Below, piece after piece: positions 1 through 5,973 of a DNA stretch of 7,292 bases (the stretch's first letter is position 1; every line of letters begins with the position of its first letter). This stretch comes from an uncultured Flavobacteriales bacterium (GTDB lineage Bacteria; Bacteroidota; Bacteroidia; Palsa-965). Under the pieces are notes generated by a model. It did not search any database and was not told the DNA's origin. It saw only the letters and a list, made by a program, of their open reading frames with translations. The position numbers and the translations under genes were made by a program. The stretch lies in NCBI GenBank assembly GCA_937974275.1, contig CALJIF010000126.1:1-7292 (forward strand). The letters are read 5' to 3'.

Positions 1-59
1 CAGCATCACCGTCAAATAAGTTCTCATACTACCCATCTCGCAAATATCGTGCAGCAATC

Positions 60-90
60 CCGATTAATCAGGAACATATTTCCGAATCGG
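60..90. repeat. Inverted repeat just upstream of the mrp promoter
   Basis: CCGATT (60-65) and AATCGG (85-90) are perfect reverse complements separated by 19 bases, and an 8-bp palindrome GATTAATC (62-69) overlaps the left arm. The right arm ends exactly where the -33 TTG of the mrp promoter begins. The position would suit a regulator binding site, but short inverted repeats arise by chance and no known operator is recognised. Confidence 0.25.
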
Positions 91-119
91 TTGTTTTCCG
101 TAATACCTGCGTAACTTTG
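91..119 (+). promoter_or_regulatory. Bacteroidota-type promoter of mrp
   Basis: TTG at 91-93 is followed after 18 bases by TAACTTTG at 112-119. This is an exact match to the Bacteroidota primary-sigma consensus TTG-N17-23-TAnnTTTG. Transcription would begin around 124-127, giving a short leader before the ATG at 139. Of the three -7 boxes seen in the window, this is the only one with a properly spaced -33 element. Confidence 0.7.
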
Positions 120-138
120 CAGCATAATATTCAAGAAC

Positions 139-1224
139 ATGGCTATTACCAAAGAACAAGTTATAGATGCGTTGCGCAATGTGGATGATCCGGATTTGAA
201 AAAAGATCTGGTGACGCTGAACATGGTGAAAGATGTGGAAGTGGACGGTAAAAAAGTTTCGTTTACCGTGGTGCTCACCACACCGGCTTGTCCCATGAAG
301 GACATGATTCATCGTGCATGTGTGAACGCGATTAAATATTTTGTGGATCAGGAAGCGGAAGTAAATGTGCACATGACGGCGAATACGACCACACAGCGTG
401 CTAACAGTATTTTGCCCGGAGTAAAAAATATCATCGCGGTTTCTTCCGGAAAAGGTGGTGTCGGAAAATCAACCATTGCTGCGAACCTGGCGTGTGCGTT
501 GGCAATGACAGGCGCAAAAGTAGGTTTGGTGGATGCCGACATTTACGGACCTTCCGTTCCGATCATGTTCGATGTGATGAACGAAAAGCCGATGTTGCGC
601 GACGTGAACGGAAAAACCATGATGGTGCCGGTAGAGAGTTATGGCGTGAAAGTATTGTCCATCGGTTTTTTCTCGGATATCAATCAGGCGGTGGCGTGGC
701 GCGGACCAATGGCAACGCGTGCATTGAATCAAATGTTGGGCGAAGCAGATTGGGGCGAACTGGATTATTTAATCATCGATTTACCTCCGGGAACGGGTGA
801 TATTCACTTGTCGTTGGTTTCTGCTGTGCCGTTAACAGGAGCAGTGGTGGTGAGCACGCCGCAGCAAGTGGCTTTGGCAGATGCGCGTAAAGGTGTGGCG
901 ATGTTCCGCATGCCTCAGGTGAATGTGCCGGTGTTGGGCATCGTGGAGAATATGGCGTGGTTTACTCCTGCTGAATTGCCGGAAAATAAATACTTCATCT
1001 TCGGACGCGAAGGCGCTACTGCATTGGCAGAACAACTGGATGTTCCGGTGCTGGGACAAATTCCTCTGGTGCAAAGTATTTGCGAAGCGGGTGATGCGGG
1101 TCGTCCTGCAGTGTTGCAAAAAGACACACCACAGGCGCAGGCATTTCTGCAAATGGCGGGCAATATCGTGCGTCAGGTTGCTATCGTGAATTCCAAGCCG
1201 AAAGTAACCGTAGAATCAGTCTAA
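139..1224 (+). CDS. mrp: Mrp/ApbC-family iron-sulfur cluster carrier ATPase
   Basis: A 361-residue cytoplasmic P-loop ATPase of the Mrp/NBP35 (ApbC) family, which carries and delivers Fe-S clusters to apo-proteins. Residues 1 to about 78 form a MIP18/DUF59 domain, with C51 in the TPACPMKD segment. The deviant Walker A GKGGVGKST is at 104-112, GLVDADIYGPS at 129-139 and DLPPGTGD at 214-221. The protein is full length for the family. The C-terminal CxxC that in many Mrp proteins follows the ENM motif is absent: ENMAWFTPAELPENKYFIFG (270-288) has no cysteine, and only C51, C61, C119 and one Cys near residue 315 are present. Bacteroidota homologs are expected to share this, so it is probably a lineage trait and not damage. 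The ATG at 139 fits the promoter and the domain start. The NifU-domain gene follows 32 bases downstream, which supports a role in Fe-S assembly. Confidence 0.93.
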   Translation: MAITKEQVIDALRNVDDPDLKKDLVTLNMVKDVEVDGKKVSFTVVLTTPACPMKDMIHRACVNAIKYFVDQEAEVNVHMTANTTTQRANSILPGVKNIIAVSSGKGGVGKSTIAANLACALAMTGAKVGLVDADIYGPSVPIMFDVMNEKPMLRDVNGKTMMVPVESYGVKVLSIGFFSDINQAVAWRGPMATRALNQMLGEADWGELDYLIIDLPPGTGDIHLSLVSAVPLTGAVVVSTPQQVALADARKGVAMFRMPQVNVPVLGIVENMAWFTPAELPENKYFIFGREGATALAEQLDVPVLGQIPLVQSICEAGDAGRPAVLQKDTPQAQAFLQMAGNIVRQVAIVNSKPKVTVESV

Positions 1225-1228
1225 ATAG

Positions 1229-1236
1229 TATCTTTG
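1229..1236 (+). promoter_or_regulatory. Candidate -7 box before the NifU-domain gene
   Basis: TATCTTTG matches TAnnTTTG exactly and lies 20 bases before the ATG at 1257, so initiation would fall near 1241-1244. No TTG lies at the expected -33 distance, so it may be a weak promoter that supplements read-through from mrp. Confidence 0.45.
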
Positions 1237-1256
1237 CTCACGAAAATCAGGAAGTT

Positions 1257-1520
1257 ATGCAGGAATCAATGATTGAGAGAATTGAGGCGGCCCTGGACCA
1301 ACTGCGTCCTTTTTTGGAAGCAGACGGCGGGAATGTGCGTTTGGTAGAAGTAACCGACGATCTGATCGTGCGTTTGGAATTGATGGGTGCTTGCAAATCC
1401 TGCTCTATGCGCATGATGACGTTTAAAGCGGGATTGGAAGAAGCGGTGCGCCGTGCAGTTCCTGAAGTGAAAGCGGTAGAAGCCATTAACATGAACCAGG
1501 AAGTGGTAACACCGGCCTGA
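1257..1520 (+). CDS. NifU C-terminal-domain (Nfu-type) Fe-S scaffold protein
   Basis: An 87-residue stand-alone NifU C-terminal domain, which in the Nfu family binds a [4Fe-4S] cluster between two subunits and passes it to target proteins. The family signature is clear: LRPFLEADGGNVRLVEV (16-32) and then GACKSC, with the cluster-binding C46 and C49. The residues after the CxxC (SMRMMTFKAGLEEAV) match the family helix. No A-type or IscU-like domain is attached, so it is the minimal form. The start is uncertain. ATG 1257 has AGGAAG only 2 bases upstream; a second ATG at 1269 has AGGA 4 bases upstream and begins MIERIEAALDQLRPF, also a natural start. The gene follows mrp by 32 bases, so both probably serve the same Fe-S assembly route. 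Confidence 0.9.
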   Translation: MQESMIERIEAALDQLRPFLEADGGNVRLVEVTDDLIVRLELMGACKSCSMRMMTFKAGLEEAVRRAVPEVKAVEAINMNQEVVTPA

Positions 1521-1535
1521 TTGTAAAAATCATAG

Positions 1536-1543
1536 TAACTTTG
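1536..1543 (+). promoter_or_regulatory. Candidate -7 box before the Cys/Met-rich small ORF
   Basis: TAACTTTG is an exact TAnnTTTG and is identical to the -7 box of mrp. It ends 4 bases before the ATG at 1548, so the predicted transcription start falls on or next to that ATG and the transcript would be nearly leaderless. The -33 element is weak: the nearest TTG (1521-1523) is only 12 bases upstream, and nothing fits at 17-23. Confidence 0.45.
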
Positions 1544-1547
1544 AACC

Positions 1548-1619
1548 ATGAAATCAATCCTTACTCCAATGATGTGTAACTGTTGCGGCATGAAGTGTTG
1601 CAGCACATTCAGGGATTGA
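1548..1619 (+). CDS. Cys/Met-rich 23-residue small ORF, putative leader peptide
   Basis: ATG at 1548 to TGA at 1617-1619. Nine of the 23 residues contain sulfur: Cys at 10, 12, 13, 17 and 18 (core CNCCGMKCC) and Met at 1, 8, 9 and 15. It lies between a -7 box (1536-1543) and a strong intrinsic terminator (1649-1682), and korA begins just after the terminator. This is the arrangement of a leader peptide whose translation rate, set by Cys or Met supply, controls read-through. The Cys-codon segment can itself pair: TGTTGC (1581-1586) with GCAGCA (1600-1605), including one G-U pair. I do not recognise a family. Alternatives are a metal-binding micropeptide, a small RNA, or a chance ORF. No clear antiterminator was found by eye. 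Confidence 0.45.
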   Translation: MKSILTPMMCNCCGMKCCSTFRD

Positions 1620-1648
1620 ACCGATTGAAATGAAAAATGTCTATCAAT

Positions 1649-1682
1649 AAAGGTTTTTCCCGCATAGGAAAAACCTTTTTTT
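1649..1682 (+). terminator. Strong intrinsic terminator between the small ORF and korA
   Basis: AAAGGTTTTTCC (1649-1660) and GGAAAAACCTTT (1667-1678) form a perfect 12-bp stem around the 6-base loop CGCATA, and an unbroken run of seven T spans 1676-1682. It would end transcripts from mrp, the NifU-domain gene and the small ORF. It stands only 16 bases before the korA ATG and no good promoter is visible between them, so korA may depend on regulated read-through. Confidence 0.85.
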
Positions 1683-1698
1683 GTTTGTTTATAAAATT

Positions 1699-3558
1699 AT
1701 GAGCGCATCTAATCACACTACCGAGCAAAAGAAAAGCGTCGTGATCATGTTTGCCGGCGATTCCGGAGACGGAATTCAATTAACCGGTTCGCAGTTTACG
1801 GGAACAGCGGCATTGTTCGGAAACGATATCAGCACCTTCCCCAATTTCCCTGCTGAAATTCGTGCCCCTCAGGGAACATTACCGGGTGTTTCCGGTTTTC
1901 AATTGCACTTCGGCAGCGTCGAGATCAATTCTCCCGGCGATGTGTGCGACGTGCTTGTGGTGATGAATGCCGCAGCATTGAAAGCCAACTTGCGTCAACT
2001 GCGTAAAAACGGAACCATCATTGCCAACACGGACGGATTCGATCCGAAAAATTTAAAGCTCGCGAAATATCCCGATGGCGTGAATCCTTTAACGGACGGG
2101 TCTTTGGCGGAATACAATCTCATCACCATCGACGTGACGAAGTTAACGCGCAACGCGTTGGCAGGATCGGGGATGGGTACCAAAGAAATCGATCGTTCCA
2201 AAAATATGTTCGTGTTGGGATTCATCTACTGGATGTACAACCGTTCTCTGGAACACACGAAAGAGTTTTTGAAAGAACAATTCCGTAAACGTCCCGAGTT
2301 GATTGAGGCCAACGTGAAAGTGTTGCAAGCCGGTTACAACTACGGCGATACTACGGAAACACCAATGACGCGTTACGATGTGCGCGAAGCGAAATTGCAA
2401 CCGGGAACGTATCGCAGCATCATGGGTAATCAGGGTGTGGCGTTGGGTTTGATTGCTGCTGCACAAAAAGCAGGATTGACCTTGTTCTACGGCACATATC
2501 CGATTACGCCGGCTTCCGATATTTTGCACGAATTGTCGAAGCATAAAAACTTCGGAGTAAAAACGTTTCAGGCGGAAGATGAAATTGCAGGAATTACTGC
2601 TGCTATCGGTGCTTCGTTCGGTGGCCAGTTAGGAGTTACAGCTTCTTCCGGTCCGGGCATTGCGTTAAAAACAGAAGCTATAGGACTGGCGACAATGTTG
2701 GAATTGCCGTTAGTCATTGTCAACATACAACGTGGCGGACCTTCAACAGGTTTGCCGACTAAAACCGAACAAGCCGATTTGTTGCAAGCGTTTTACGGTC
2801 GTAACGGTGAATGTCCCGTGCCTATTGTAAGTGCGCATTCGCCCAACGATACGTTTGATGCCGTGTACGAAGCAGTGCGCATTGCACTCGAGCACATGAT
2901 TCCGGTATTTTTCCTGAGCGACGGTTATATCGCGAACGGAGCAGAACCGTGGAAGTTCCCGACATCAGCGGATTTGAAGCCGATACACGTAAAGTATGCC
3001 GAGAACAATTTAGCGGAAGGAGAAAAGTTTCATCCGTATGTGCGTGATGAAAAACTCGCACGTCCCTGGGCTATTCCGGGAACAAAAGGTTTGGAACACC
3101 GTATTGGCGGTATCGAGAAAGAACACATCACGGGCAACATTTCTTACGATCCGGAGAACCACGAGTTCATGGTGAAGTTGCGTCAGGAAAAAGTAGATAA
3201 GATTGCGGATTATATTCCTGCACAACAATTGGACAGTGGTCCGGAAAAAGGACGCATTGCCGTGTTGGCCTGGGGTTCCACGTACGGTGTTATTCGCTCG
3301 GCCTTGCGCGAATTGCGGGAAGAAGGCATTGATGCGGCACACATTCATCTGCGTTACATCAATCCGTTTCCGAAAAATCTGGAAGCCATGTTGCGCAATT
3401 ACGATATCGTGTTGGTTCCTGAAATCAACAACGGACAATTGGTGCGCATCATCCGCGATCGCTTCTTGATTGATGCGAAACCTTTAAATAAAATTAAAGG
3501 TGTACCATTTGCAACAAGTGAAATTAAAAGTAAAATAAAAGAATTGTTAGGCGCATAA
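1699..3558 (+). CDS. korA: 2-oxoacid:ferredoxin oxidoreductase, fused gamma-alpha subunit (KorA-type)
   Basis: A 619-residue subunit of a CoA-dependent 2-oxoacid:ferredoxin oxidoreductase, most likely acting on 2-oxoglutarate (2-oxoglutarate + CoA + oxidised ferredoxin to succinyl-CoA + CO2 + reduced ferredoxin, or the reverse). Residues about 14-215 are the gamma domain (starting GDSGDGIQLTG, with FPAEIRAPQG). From about 243 comes the alpha pyrimidine-binding domain: YPITPASDI (267-275) carries the conserved substrate-contacting threonine, followed by QAEDEIAG (291-298), SGPG (317-320) and QRGGPSTGLPTKTEQADL (344-361). A C-terminal transketolase-like domain follows to the end. The gamma-alpha fusion is the two-gene Kor layout; no ferredoxin (delta) domain is encoded here, so a separate ferredoxin is needed. 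The ATG at 1699 is preferred over the in-frame TTG at 1681, which lies in the terminator T-tract. korB follows after 25 bases. The exact 2-oxoacid cannot be proved from sequence alone. Confidence 0.9.
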   Translation: MSASNHTTEQKKSVVIMFAGDSGDGIQLTGSQFTGTAALFGNDISTFPNFPAEIRAPQGTLPGVSGFQLHFGSVEINSPGDVCDVLVVMNAAALKANLRQLRKNGTIIANTDGFDPKNLKLAKYPDGVNPLTDGSLAEYNLITIDVTKLTRNALAGSGMGTKEIDRSKNMFVLGFIYWMYNRSLEHTKEFLKEQFRKRPELIEANVKVLQAGYNYGDTTETPMTRYDVREAKLQPGTYRSIMGNQGVALGLIAAAQKAGLTLFYGTYPITPASDILHELSKHKNFGVKTFQAEDEIAGITAAIGASFGGQLGVTASSGPGIALKTEAIGLATMLELPLVIVNIQRGGPSTGLPTKTEQADLLQAFYGRNGECPVPIVSAHSPNDTFDAVYEAVRIALEHMIPVFFLSDGYIANGAEPWKFPTSADLKPIHVKYAENNLAEGEKFHPYVRDEKLARPWAIPGTKGLEHRIGGIEKEHITGNISYDPENHEFMVKLRQEKVDKIADYIPAQQLDSGPEKGRIAVLAWGSTYGVIRSALRELREEGIDAAHIHLRYINPFPKNLEAMLRNYDIVLVPEINNGQLVRIIRDRFLIDAKPLNKIKGVPFATSEIKSKIKELLGA

Positions 3559-3566
3559 GCCCATAC

Positions 3567-3578
3567 TAATCGCGATTA
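3567..3578. repeat. 12-bp palindrome in the korA-korB gap
   Basis: TAATCGCGATTA is a perfect palindrome filling half of the 25-base gap, ending 5 bases before the korB ATG and overlying its ribosome-binding region. A related sequence, TAACCGCGATTACC, occurs just inside the methyltransferase gene (4611-4624). A hairpin with so small a loop would be weak, so the meaning is unclear. Confidence 0.3.
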
Positions 3579-3583
3579 CGAAA

Positions 3584-4606
3584 ATGGAAACTGCAACAGT
3601 TAAACTCAGCCCGAAAGATTTTGTCACCGACCAGGAAGTGCGTTGGTGTCCGGGTTGTGGCGATTACTCCATCTTAAAACAAGTACAAACCGTTATGCCG
3701 GAGATTGGCATTGCGCGTGAAAATATCGTCTTCATTTCGGGCATCGGATGTTCGTCGCGTTTTCCGTATTACATGGAAACGTACGGCATGCATTCCATTC
3801 ACGGTCGTGCAACTGCTATTGCAAGCGGATTGAAAGCAACGCGTCCCGATTTGAGCGTGTGGATTGTAACCGGCGACGGCGATTCCTTGTCTATCGGCGG
3901 GAATCACCTCATTCATTTGTTGAGACGCAACTTCGATGTGAACGTCTTGTTGTTCAACAATGAAATTTACGGTTTAACGAAAGGACAGTATTCGCCTACT
4001 TCACACGAAGGACAAGTGACGAAGTCTTCTCCTATGGGAGCCATCGATCATCCGTTCAATCCGTTGGCACTGGTGATGGGCGCTTCAGGCACATTCATTG
4101 CACGTTCCATGGATCGCGATCCCGTGCATCTGCGTACGATTCTTGCACGCGCTAACGCACACAAAGGAACTTCTCTGGTAGAGATTTATCAAAACTGTAA
4201 CGTGTTCAACGACGGTGCATTTGAAGTGTTCACCGAAAAAGCGTCGAAGAAAAACGAAACCATTTTTGTGGAGCAAGGCAAGCCCTTGTTGTTTGGCGAG
4301 AACAACGACAATGGCATTATCCTCGACGGTTTCACACCACGCGTAGTGGACATCAACAATACCAGCGTTAACGACTTGTGGATACACGACGAGAACGACC
4401 GCGGAAAAGCCGGCATTTTATTGCAGTTTTTCGATGATCCAAAAAAGGAACATCACTTGCCGCGACCATTCGGAGTGTTCTATGCCGAACAACGTCCGTG
4501 TTACGAAGATTTGATGCAAGCACAAATTGATCAAGCCGTTACTGCAAAAGGAACGGGCAATCTGGATGCGCTGATCAGCGGAAAAAACACCTGGCATGTC
4601 GGATAA
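3584..4606 (+). CDS. korB: 2-oxoacid:ferredoxin oxidoreductase, beta subunit (KorB-type)
   Basis: A 340-residue beta subunit that binds thiamine pyrophosphate and a [4Fe-4S] cluster and works with KorA. Four cysteines match the cluster ligands of this family: C22 and C25 in WCPGCGDYS, C56 in GIGCSSRFPYY, and C205 in YQNCNVF. The TPP-binding motif begins at GDGDSLSIGGNH (97-108) and closes with NNEIYGLTKGQ (125-135). The tail from about residue 215 includes FGVFYAEQRPCYEDLM, typical of this subfamily. The ATG lies 25 bases after korA with no terminator or -7 box between, so the two are co-transcribed. The last 11 bases overlap the start of the methyltransferase gene, which suggests translational coupling. 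Confidence 0.93.
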   Translation: METATVKLSPKDFVTDQEVRWCPGCGDYSILKQVQTVMPEIGIARENIVFISGIGCSSRFPYYMETYGMHSIHGRATAIASGLKATRPDLSVWIVTGDGDSLSIGGNHLIHLLRRNFDVNVLLFNNEIYGLTKGQYSPTSHEGQVTKSSPMGAIDHPFNPLALVMGASGTFIARSMDRDPVHLRTILARANAHKGTSLVEIYQNCNVFNDGAFEVFTEKASKKNETIFVEQGKPLLFGENNDNGIILDGFTPRVVDINNTSVNDLWIHDENDRGKAGILLQFFDDPKKEHHLPRPFGVFYAEQRPCYEDLMQAQIDQAVTAKGTGNLDALISGKNTWHVG

Positions 4607-5417
4607 CGATGCTAACCGCGATTACCTTTCCGTGAATCGCGAGTTGTGGAATGCCCGTGTGCCGCATCATATCGCTTCTTCTTTTTACGACGTTCCCGGA
4701 TTTCTGGAAGGGAAAAGTTCCTTAAATGCCATTGAGCTCGAATTACTCGGCGATGTGAAAGGCAAGCGCATTTTGCATTTGCAATGTCATTTCGGGCAAG
4801 ACAGTATTTCTTTGGCGCGCATGGGCGCACACGTCACCGGTGTCGATTTGTCCGATGCTGCGCTTGCGGAAGCGCGATCGTTAGCACAACGTGCAGGAGT
4901 GGATGTACGCTTTATCGAATCGGATGTGTACGCACTGCCACAGGTGTTGAACGAAAAGTTCGATGTGGTATTTACGAGTTACGGCACTATTGGTTGGTTG
5001 CCCGATTTGAATCGCTGGGCGGAAGTGGTGAAGACTTTTCTTCAACCCGGAGGACAATTTTTATTGGTAGAATTTCATCCCACGATGTGGATGATGGACA
5101 ATGCTTTTGAAAAATTAACGTACTCGTATTTCAATGTAGCGCCCATTATCGAAACCGAAACCGGCACTTACGCAGAAACGGGAGCGTCAGTGAACAAAAC
5201 TACCATCACCTGGAATCACCCCATAAGCGATGTGTTGACACCCTTGCTTGCACGCGGTTTGCAGCTCACGCATTTTCAGGAATTCGATTATTCCCCGTAC
5301 AACATTTTCCCCGACGCCAACGAAGTTGCTCCCGGACGTTTTGCCATACGCGGTAAAGAAGGTTTGTTGCCTTTGGTGTATGCGGTGAGGATGCTTTCCA
5401 CCAATACCGCCGATTGA
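4596..5417 (+). CDS. Class I SAM-dependent methyltransferase
   Basis: A 273-residue cytoplasmic methyltransferase with the Rossmann-like SAM fold. Motif I is ILHLQCHFGQDSISLARMGA (59-78); the acidic end of strand 2 that binds the SAM ribose is VTGVDLSD (80-87); ESDVYALP (108-115) and FDVVFTSYGTIGWLPD (122-137) follow; the post-motif LQPGGQFLLVEFHP (149-162) closes the core. The substrate is unknown: the fold fits small-molecule or quinone-type methyltransferases, but nothing visible decides. The start ATG overlaps korB by 11 bases, so it belongs to the kor operon, though the link may be one of expression only. The TGA stop lies in a repeat copy (5411-5501), so the last few residues (near STNTAD) may come from repeat insertion. 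Confidence 0.88.
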   Translation: MSDNDANRDYLSVNRELWNARVPHHIASSFYDVPGFLEGKSSLNAIELELLGDVKGKRILHLQCHFGQDSISLARMGAHVTGVDLSDAALAEARSLAQRAGVDVRFIESDVYALPQVLNEKFDVVFTSYGTIGWLPDLNRWAEVVKTFLQPGGQFLLVEFHPTMWMMDNAFEKLTYSYFNVAPIIETETGTYAETGASVNKTTITWNHPISDVLTPLLARGLQLTHFQEFDYSPYNIFPDANEVAPGRFAIRGKEGLLPLVYAVRMLSTNTAD

Positions 5418-5501
5418 GCAACGTCGCCCGCCGATTGAGCGGAGTCGAAATCAGCGGAGTCGAACGCCGGTTGAGCGAAGTCGAAACCAGCGGAGTCGAA
5501 A
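5411..5501. repeat. 36-bp tandem repeat array of the GAGCGAAGTCGAAA type
   Basis: Two and a half copies of a 36-bp unit. Each unit has a long half (CGATTGAGCGGAGTCGAAA at 5432-5450; CGGTTGAGCGAAGTCGAAA at 5468-5486) and a short half (CAGCGGAGTCGAA at 5452-5464 and 5488-5500). A diverged long half opens the array at 5411-5428. Spacing between AGC cores alternates 21, 15, 21, 15. The period is a multiple of three, so one frame reads repeated LSGVE/LSEVE peptides, but I see no gene here. Short repeats with this core are familiar as dispersed intergenic elements in Bacteroidota. The first copy supplies the methyltransferase stop codon. Confidence 0.8.
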
Positions 5502-5584
5502 CCAACTTCCTATTTTCAATATTCTCATTTCAGCTAGGTAGTGGCACTAACCAACTGATTTTTTTCTGCGGCAGTTACGCGAGC

Positions 5585-5660
5585 ACCACACCACCACACC
5601 ACCTCACTAACCCACTAACACACTACTGCACTAACACACTACTGAACTAACACACTACGT
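5585..5660. repeat. G-poor tandem repeat, 16-bp units
   Basis: Two 8-bp ACCACACC units (5585-5600) lead into three 16-bp units, CACTAACACACTACTG at 5613-5628 and 5629-5644 and a variant AACTAACACACTACGT at 5645-5660. Between 5585 and 5658 the plus strand has only two G. No gene is visible. It looks like a slippage-prone simple repeat. Confidence 0.75.
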
Positions 5661-5973
5661 TGCTATAAAACAAGCTTGACAAAAAACCAGATCCGGATAT
5701 TTCCCTAAGGTCATTTGTGCAAAAGGAATTTGCATAAAAGCGGTGTTGGCGAGCGGAGCGTTGCAGCGGTGGCAGTGGGTGGGCACGGAAGAGAGGTTGA
5801 ATTATTTAATTAACTGAATATAAGGATTAAAGTAGGAACGGAGCATCGCCTTAAAACGCACTATCCTTCTCCATAGGAGTCTTTCAGACCATTGGAGGCC
5901 TTCGGAAGAAGCATCGGGAAACCAACATATTCACGCACCGTTTTTCAATTTCGAGGCCACGACTAGTTCGTGT
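5661..5973. other. Non-coding stretch between convergent methyltransferase and hsdR genes
   Basis: No recognisable gene, tRNA or good terminator was found in these 313 bases. What can be seen: an ATCCGGAT palindrome near 5690; a G-rich segment with GGCGAGCGGAGCG (5748-5760), similar in style to dispersed Bacteroidota repeats; a hairpin CTCC-ATA-GGAG (5869-5879); and CACGA/TCGTG arms (5958-5962, 5968-5972) just beyond the hsdR stop. On the minus strand two overlapping frames stay open for 42 codons (5805-5930) and 27 codons (5864-5944), with no convincing start or family. The stretch may be a repeat element or the worn edge of the restriction island. Confidence 0.5.

Noticed and set aside
1..114. 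Frame 1 open from the window edge to a TAA at 112-114, as the end of an upstream gene
   Set aside because: The 37 codons look unlike a protein end and run through the mrp promoter, so it is more likely a chance open frame.
1681..1698. TTG at 1681 as an upstream start of korA adding six residues
   Set aside because: It lies in the T-run of the terminator, has no ribosome-binding site, and the ATG at 1699 already gives a natural N-terminus before the gamma domain.
5266..5505. A 79-residue minus-strand open frame rich in repeated STPL/STSL segments
   Set aside because: It is the reverse reading of the same 36-bp repeats plus the end of the methyltransferase gene.
5414..5650. A 78-residue plus-strand open frame after the methyltransferase
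   Set aside because: It consists of translated repeat units (LSGVE-type) followed by low-complexity sequence; there is no protein family signal and it starts inside the methyltransferase stop region.
5585..5660. CRISPR array
   Set aside because: The 16-bp units are directly tandem with no unique spacers, and no cas genes are present.
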